Assembly (NCBI RefSeq): GCF_000298175.1
Contig: NZ_BAGZ01000005.1
Location: 620,001 to 684,000 of the forward strand
Length of the DNA: 64,000 nt
Direction: 5' to 3'
From: Austwickia chelonae NBRC 105200
Lineage (GTDB): Bacteria > Actinomycetota > Actinomycetes > Actinomycetales > Dermatophilaceae
The notes beneath the pieces were generated by a model. That model had not been told where the DNA came from. It ran no database searches and worked only from the letters and a program-made list of their open reading frames with translations. Below are positions 60,094 through 64,000 of the stretch, in pieces. Numbering within the stretch: position 1 is the stretch's first letter; each line of letters begins with the position of its first letter. The position numbers and the translations under genes are program-made.

Positions 60094-61506
60094 TCAACCT
60101 TCCGTAGGAGGGGCGGGTGAAGGAATGTGCTGGTCCTGGGAGAGAAGATGCCCCATCCGGTCACGTTTCGTGGCCAGATAGGCGACATTGGCCGGGTTCA
60201 CCCCGACGTGGTGCTCCCGACGGGAGAGGATCTCGAGGCCGAATCCCTGCAGGGCCGTGATCTTCGACGGGTTGTTGGTGAGCAGGTCGAAAGGACCGAC
60301 ACCCAGGTCGGCGAGGATCGCCGCCGCGCCCCCGTACTCGCGGTCGTCGACCGGCAGGCCGAGACGCACCTGGGCGTCGACCGTGTCCACCCCCTGGTCC
60401 TGGACCTCGTAGGCGGACACCTTCGACAACAGGCCCACGCCACGCCCCTCGTGACCGCGGACGTAGACCACGACCCCGCCCTGGGTCGAGACTGTCTCCA
60501 GAGCCGACTGCAGCTGCGGCCCGCAGTCGCAGCGCAAGGATCCCAGTGCGTCTCCGGTCAGACATTCCGAATGCACCCGCACCACAGGGCGTTCCCCCAA
60601 CCCCAACGGGCTGACCAGGGCCAGGTGCTCCGCTCCCGTGACCAGGTCGGCATAACCGATCATCCGGAAGACCCCATGTGCGGTGGGCAGCTGAGCCTCC
60701 CCACGACGAACCACCCGGTGTGCTCCGGGGCGGCGTGCAAGGGCACCGGCTACGGTCTGCGACACACCCGTCGGGCGGTCCGCGTCCTGAGCCTGAGCCA
60801 ACCAAGTCTGCAACTCGACGATCGTGATCACCGGCAGTTGATGGGCCTCTCCCAGGCGCAGTACGTCACCGGCTCGCATCATCGTCCCGTCGTCGTGGAC
60901 GAGCTCCGCGATCGCCGCTACCGGGGACAACCCGGCAGCCCGGGCCAGTTCGACACCGGCCTCGGTGTGACCGGCTCGAGCCGCGACCCCTCCGGGATGC
61001 GCCCGCAAGGGCAGGACGTGTCCGGGTCGGACGAACTGCTCAGGACCGGACGACGGATCGGCCAGCAGACGGATGGTCCGGGCCCGGTCCGCCGCGCTGA
61101 TACCGGTACTGACCCCGGTGGCGGCATCGCAGCTGACCGCATAGGCCGTGCCCCGCGGGTCCTCGTTGTCGACGACCATGGGGGGAAGCCCGAGCTCGTC
61201 GGCACGTTCGGCCGTCATCGGCACGCAGACATAACCCGAGCTGTGTCGGATCGTCCAGGCCAGCCATGAAGTGGTCAAGGTCTGCCCGGCCAGGACGACA
61301 TCGCCCTCGTTCTCCCGGTCGGCGCTGTCCAGGACCAGGACCGGCCGGCCGGCGCGCATCGCCGCCAGCGCCGCCTCGATGGTCGCGAATCCGGTCCCCA
61401 CCATGTTCTCCCCCATCTCCGATATCCCCGGTATCGATTCCCCTGCTCGTGCCGTCACCTGCGGTGACACCATCCGGCTCTGCTCATCTCCCCGACGGCC
61501 GGTCAC
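60094..61506 (-). CDS. ribBA: Bifunctional 3,4-dihydroxybutanone-4-phosphate synthase / GTP cyclohydrolase II
   Basis: A 470-residue fusion supplying both riboflavin precursors. The N-terminal RibB half has [17 protein letters not shown] and [17 protein letters not shown]; the RibA half has [21 protein letters not shown] (three zinc cysteines) and [16 protein letters not shown] with the catalytic region, then [15 protein letters not shown]. Length and order are normal. ATG at 61506 overlaps the ribE stop by 4 nt. Confidence 0.96.
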   Translation of the reverse strand: MTGRRGDEQSRMVSPQVTARAGESIPGISEMGENMVGTGFATIEAALAAMRAGRPVLVLDSADRENEGDVVLAGQTLTTSWLAWTIRHSSGYVCVPMTAERADELGLPPMVVDNEDPRGTAYAVSCDAATGVSTGISAADRARTIRLLADPSSGPEQFVRPGHVLPLRAHPGGVAARAGHTEAGVELARAAGLSPVAAIAELVHDDGTMMRAGDVLRLGEAHQLPVITIVELQTWLAQAQDADRPTGVSQTVAGALARRPGAHRVVRRGEAQLPTAHGVFRMIGYADLVTGAEHLALVSPLGLGERPVVRVHSECLTGDALGSLRCDCGPQLQSALETVSTQGGVVVYVRGHEGRGVGLLSKVSAYEVQDQGVDTVDAQVRLGLPVDDREYGGAAAILADLGVGPFDLLTNNPSKITALQGFGLEILSRREHHVGVNPANVAYLATKRDRMGHLLSQDQHIPSPAPPTEG

Positions 61507-62147
61507 GGCCTGCTCCCCTCGTCGGCCGCCGGTCCCCCGACGCGATCCACCGCGGACGGGGCTCGGCCCAGAATCCGCTCGACGTACTTACCGAGGACAT
61601 CGACCTCGATGTTCACCACAGACCCCACCTGGAGCTCGCCCAGGGTCGTGTCCCGCAAGGTGGTAGGAATCAGGCTGACGGCGAAGGTCTCTTCGGTGAG
61701 CCCGGAGACCGTCAGGGACACGCCGTCCACGGTGATCGACCCCTTCAGGACCACGTACCGGGCCAGTTCGACCGGCAGCGAGAAGGTCAGCACCTCCCAG
61801 TCCTGACCCGGTTCCCGCCCCAGACAGGTGGCGGTACCGTCCACATGGCCCTGGACGATGTGTCCCCCGAACCGCCCCTGGGCCGACATCGCCCGTTCCA
61901 GGTTGACCGGGCCACCCACCTCGACCGTGCCGAGGCTGCTGCGGTCCAGGCTCTCCTGCATCACATCGACGGTGAACTCCTCGTCCTCGTGGCCGGTCAC
62001 CGTCAGGCAGACCCCGTTGACCGCGACAGAGGCGCCACGGACGGCGTCCGTCGTGACCAGCGGCCCGCGGATCCGCAGCACCACCGAGTCCGTGCGATGT
62101 TCCATCGCAGTGACTCGGCCGATCTCCTCGACGATTCCGGTGAACAT
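61503..62147 (-). CDS. ribE: Riboflavin synthase alpha subunit
   Basis: A 214-residue protein with the two tandem lumazine-binding barrels: MFTGIVEEIGRV starts the first, GGHIVQGHVDGTA and GSITVDGVSLTV mark the second, and the repeat VNGVCLTV is the first-half counterpart. It dismutates two lumazines to riboflavin. The ATG at 62147 has GAGGAGG upstream; the frame is open far upstream but only as a shadow of ribD. Confidence 0.96.
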   Translation of the reverse strand: MFTGIVEEIGRVTAMEHRTDSVVLRIRGPLVTTDAVRGASVAVNGVCLTVTGHEDEEFTVDVMQESLDRSSLGTVEVGGPVNLERAMSAQGRFGGHIVQGHVDGTATCLGREPGQDWEVLTFSLPVELARYVVLKGSITVDGVSLTVSGLTEETFAVSLIPTTLRDTTLGELQVGSVVNIEVDVLGKYVERILGRAPSAVDRVGGPAADEGSRP

Positions 62148-62158
62148 GAACAGCCTCC

Positions 62159-63172
62159 TCAGTCGACAGGGTTCAGAATCAGACGGATGTCGTCGCCGAG
62201 ACGCGCCACATCCTGGAGTTGCAGGCGGTATGCCTCGGCCAAGGTGGTGATCTGGGGACCGAACAGAGCAGACGGTCCCGCGCCCAACAACATCGGGGCG
62301 ATATAGGCGACCACCTCGTCGACGAGCCCCGCCTCGAGGAAGGCCCCGGCCAACGTGGGCCCGCCCTCGAGCCAGACATGGCGGATCTCCCGCTCGTGGA
62401 GTTCGGCCAGGACCTCGGCAGGGTCGTGGGTGTGCAGGAAGAGGGTCGGTGCGCTGCCGTCTCGCAGATGAGCGCCGTCGGGCAGGTCTCGATGCCCCAC
62501 GACCACCCGGTAAGGCTGTCGGCCGGTCAGCGCGCCATAGGAGTCCCGCACGGTCAGTTGAGGGTCGTCCGTCAAGGCGGTCCCCGTCCCGACCACGATG
62601 GCCCCGCACTGGGACCTACGTTCATGGACGTCGGCCCTGGCCTCTTCGCCAGTGATCCACTGGCTGGTGCCGTCCACAGCCGCCGAACGGCCGTCGAGCG
62701 TGGCCGCGTACTTCCAGGAGACCACCGGCCGCCCCAGGTACATCGCCCACGACCAGAAGGCGTTCAAAGCTGTCGCTTCCTCGGCCAGGACCCCCGACTC
62801 CACGGCGATCCCGGCCTCGGCGAGTACCTGCGAACCTCCGCCGGCCTGTTCAGTGGGGTCTTCCTGGGCGAAGACCACCCGGGAGATGCCGGCACCGATC
62901 AGAGCCTCCGTACACGGCCCGGTGCGACCCCGGTGGCGGCACGGTTCGAGAGTCACGTACAAGGTGCCGCCCCGCGCCCGCGTCCCGGCCTGGATGAGTG
63001 CGCCGATCTCGGCGTGCGGGGTCCCCGAACCGCGATGATGGCCGACCGCCACCAGGTGTCCGGAGGCATCGGTGATCGCCGCCCCCACCTGCGGATTGGG
63101 GTCGGCCGCCGGACCTAGCACGGCTGCAGCCAGCGCGATGCGCATGAATTCCTCGTCGGCGGTGCTCGACAC
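62159..63172 (-). CDS. ribD: Bifunctional diaminohydroxyphosphoribosylaminopyrimidine deaminase / reductase
   Basis: A 337-residue enzyme for two early riboflavin steps. The zinc deaminase site is PHAEIGAL and EPCRHRGRTGPC; the reductase half shows VSWKYAATLDGRSAAVDGTSQWITG and LEGGPTLAGAFLEAGLVDEV. First gene of the operon, with the FMN riboswitch and a hairpin in its leader. A GTG at 63172 is preferred because AGGAGGG lies 6 nt upstream; the ATG at 63145 is the alternative. Confidence 0.95.
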   Translation of the reverse strand: MSSTADEEFMRIALAAAVLGPAADPNPQVGAAITDASGHLVAVGHHRGSGTPHAEIGALIQAGTRARGGTLYVTLEPCRHRGRTGPCTEALIGAGISRVVFAQEDPTEQAGGGSQVLAEAGIAVESGVLAEEATALNAFWSWAMYLGRPVVSWKYAATLDGRSAAVDGTSQWITGEEARADVHERRSQCGAIVVGTGTALTDDPQLTVRDSYGALTGRQPYRVVVGHRDLPDGAHLRDGSAPTLFLHTHDPAEVLAELHEREIRHVWLEGGPTLAGAFLEAGLVDEVVAYIAPMLLGAGPSALFGPQITTLAEAYRLQLQDVARLGDDIRLILNPVD

Positions 63173-63360
63173 CCTCGTCCCTCCTGCTCCTCGACCATGC
63201 TGTCGAGCTCCGGGGACGGGCGGAGGATCGGTGAACGCGTAGTCGAGCCCCTCTTCGGGGAAGGCAGTACACGGCCGGACCTCCGCGCTCTGCCCCCGGT
63301 GTCCGACGCAGGCTCCTGGCGAAGCACCCCGTCGAGGACCCATCGGGTCCGAACACAGGA

Positions 63361-63384
63361 CGAGCACGTCCGAAGACGTGCTCG
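63361..63384 (-). terminator. Hairpin in the rib leader, probable riboswitch expression platform
   Basis: A perfect 10-bp stem (CGAGCACGTC at 63361-63370 with 63375-63384, loop CGAA) lies between the FMN aptamer and ribD. It is well placed as the terminator that the FMN-bound aptamer allows to form; no strong U-tract follows. Confidence 0.6.
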
Positions 63385-63439
63385 CGTAGGGCTACGACGA
63401 CGTAGTCACCGCCGCCGAACCACCATCTCAGGTGGCCAC

Positions 63440-63567
63440 GTGCGCCTCCCATCCGGACTTTCACCGTCGGTTCCGGACTTTCACCGGATCCACCGTGAAC
63501 TCGCGAGCGAGGACAACGGGTCGCGGACTATCACCGCCGGCTCGGAATTTCACCGACCCCGGAGCAC
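63440..63567 (-). promoter_or_regulatory. FMN riboswitch (RFN element)
   Basis: The minus strand reads through the recognisable RFN core: a closing stem GTGC/GCAC (63564-63567 with 63440-63443), then GGTCGGTGAAATTCC, CCGGCGGTGATAGTCC, GGTGAAAGTCCGGAACC and GACGGTGAAAGTCCGGATGG. These GGTGA-A/T-AGTCC repeats are specific to this aptamer. It should sense FMN and shut off the rib genes, including the importer, when flavin is sufficient. Confidence 0.95.
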
Positions 63568-63576
63568 GTGATCCCC

Positions 63577-63582
63577 AGTATG
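63577..63582 (-). promoter_or_regulatory. Candidate -10 box of the rib operon
   Basis: CATACT on the minus strand, 10 nt ahead of the riboswitch closing stem. No good -35 was found at the expected distance. Confidence 0.35.
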
Positions 63583-63608
63583 CCACCGTGCAGGTGTCTG
63601 CTGCGAAT

Positions 63609-63629
63609 GAATCATATTTTTCCTGATTC
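63609..63629 (-). terminator. AT-rich inverted repeat after the PfkB gene
   Basis: GAATCA (63609-63614) and TGATTC (63624-63629) flank a 9-nt AT-rich spacer in an otherwise GC-rich region. It lies 27-47 nt past the PfkB stop and just upstream of the rib promoter. It may be a weak terminator or a protein-binding site. Confidence 0.35.
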
Positions 63630-63655
63630 GACCGTTCGACGACGAAGAAGACCGC

Positions 63656-64000
63656 TCATGGCAGAGGTGGGACCGTGGACATCCACGAACGAGCCCCTTG
63701 CCAGGACACCCGGGAAGAGGCCGTCCTCGCCGCCAGGCCCACCGCTTCCCCAAGATCCATCCCCGCAGCCAATCCGGCCGCGAGCGCTCCGTGAAAGGCG
63801 TCCCCCGCACCCAGGGTGTCCACTGCCGTCACCTGCGGCGGGGTCACCCGTCCTCGTTCTCCACTCGACGTGGTCCAACGGATGTCCCCCGGGCCGTCGG
63901 TCATCACCGCAGCCTTCGCCCCCGCGGCCAAGACCAGTTCCATCGCCGCGTCCGGCGACCCCGCCAGCGCAACCGCGTAATCGGCAGAGCCGGCGACGAT
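63656..64000 (-). CDS. PfkB-family carbohydrate kinase, C-terminal part (partial)
   Basis: The frame is open to the window edge, so only about 114 C-terminal residues are seen. The PfkB signature 2 VDTLGAGDAFHGALAAGL with the catalytic aspartate is present, as is VMTDGPGDI. The family is ribokinase-like; the substrate cannot be told from this fragment. It ends 27 nt before an AT-rich hairpin, upstream of the rib leader. Confidence 0.85.
   Translation of the reverse strand: MVAGSADYAVALAGSPDAAMELVLAAGAKAAVMTDGPGDIRWTTSSGERGRVTPPQVTAVDTLGAGDAFHGALAAGLAAGMDLGEAVGLAARTASSRVSWQGARSWMSTVPPLP

Noticed and set aside
1-64000. Mobile element, prophage or defence island
   Set aside because: No transposase, integrase, phage structural or restriction gene and no flanking repeats were seen; the gene content is core metabolism throughout.

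Overview
The window is one continuous stretch of GC-rich, gene-dense actinobacterial chromosome with no rRNA, tRNA, CRISPR array or mobile element that I can see. Its order of housekeeping genes (DUF3040, dinB, metF, prenyl synthase, Rv2175c-like regulator, PASTA kinase, class II DAHP synthase, acyltransferase, ArsA-like ATPase, SRPBCC proteins, FadD15-like ligase, trpD, ctaE-qcrCAB, ctaFDC, erpA, glycerate kinase, DUF3043) follows the Mycobacterium tuberculosis Rv2169c-Rv2206 neighbourhood as I remember it, and the complete rib operon with a PnuC-type transporter suits Micrococcales. A member of the Dermatophilaceae/Intrasporangiaceae group is my best guess, but that is inference.

Layout. 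1-8.5 kb: 3' end of a topoisomerase IV A subunit, then the glycerol genes glpD, glpF and glpK with a divergent SorC-family regulator, and a sucrase/ferredoxin-like protein. 8.5-24.5 kb: topoisomerase IV B subunit, small DUF proteins, DNA polymerase IV, a methyltransferase, a MetF with an extra C-terminal domain, prenyl synthase, LysM-lytic transglycosylase, PASTA kinase, a molybdopterin protein, DAHP synthase and an acyltransferase with a long helical tail. 24.6-33.7 kb: glucokinase and an ATPase/SRPBCC cluster, acyl-CoA ligase, a Tat-lipoprotein zinc peptidase, trpD and a lone receiver domain. 33.9-43.8 kb: the aerobic terminal respiratory branch, ctaE-qcrC-qcrA-qcrB on plus and ctaC-ctaD-ctaF on minus, enclosing an L,D-transpeptidase. 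43.9-53.1 kb: aat, a PadR/HAAS pair, erpA, glycerate kinase, an M20 dipeptidase, DUF3043, a YihY membrane protein, an eroded cobalamin methyltransferase and hisF. 53.2-56.3 kb: trpS behind a Trp-rich leader peptide and attenuator, with a P-loop kinase and a FUSC membrane protein. 56.3-63.6 kb: FMN riboswitch, ribD, ribE, ribBA, ribH, ribM, a second ribH, hisE, hisG and a PH-domain protein. The window ends inside a PfkB kinase.

How the parts work together. The glycerol block imports, phosphorylates and oxidises glycerol. The rib block makes riboflavin and also imports it, under FMN control. The bc1-aa3 genes build the respiratory supercomplex fed by menaquinol. aroG, trpD and trpS lie on one aromatic/tryptophan axis, and trpS appears to be tuned by tryptophan supply through ribosome-mediated attenuation.

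The best finds are the trpS attenuator (53160-53258), the MetF plus SnoaL/NTF2-like fusion, the LEA-like helical tail on the acyltransferase, two ribH paralogues around ribM, the eroded CbiT half of the cobalamin enzyme, an ArsA-like ATPase lacking both Walker A lysines, and a consistent set of -10 boxes placed 6-7 nt before start codons, which points to widespread leaderless transcription.
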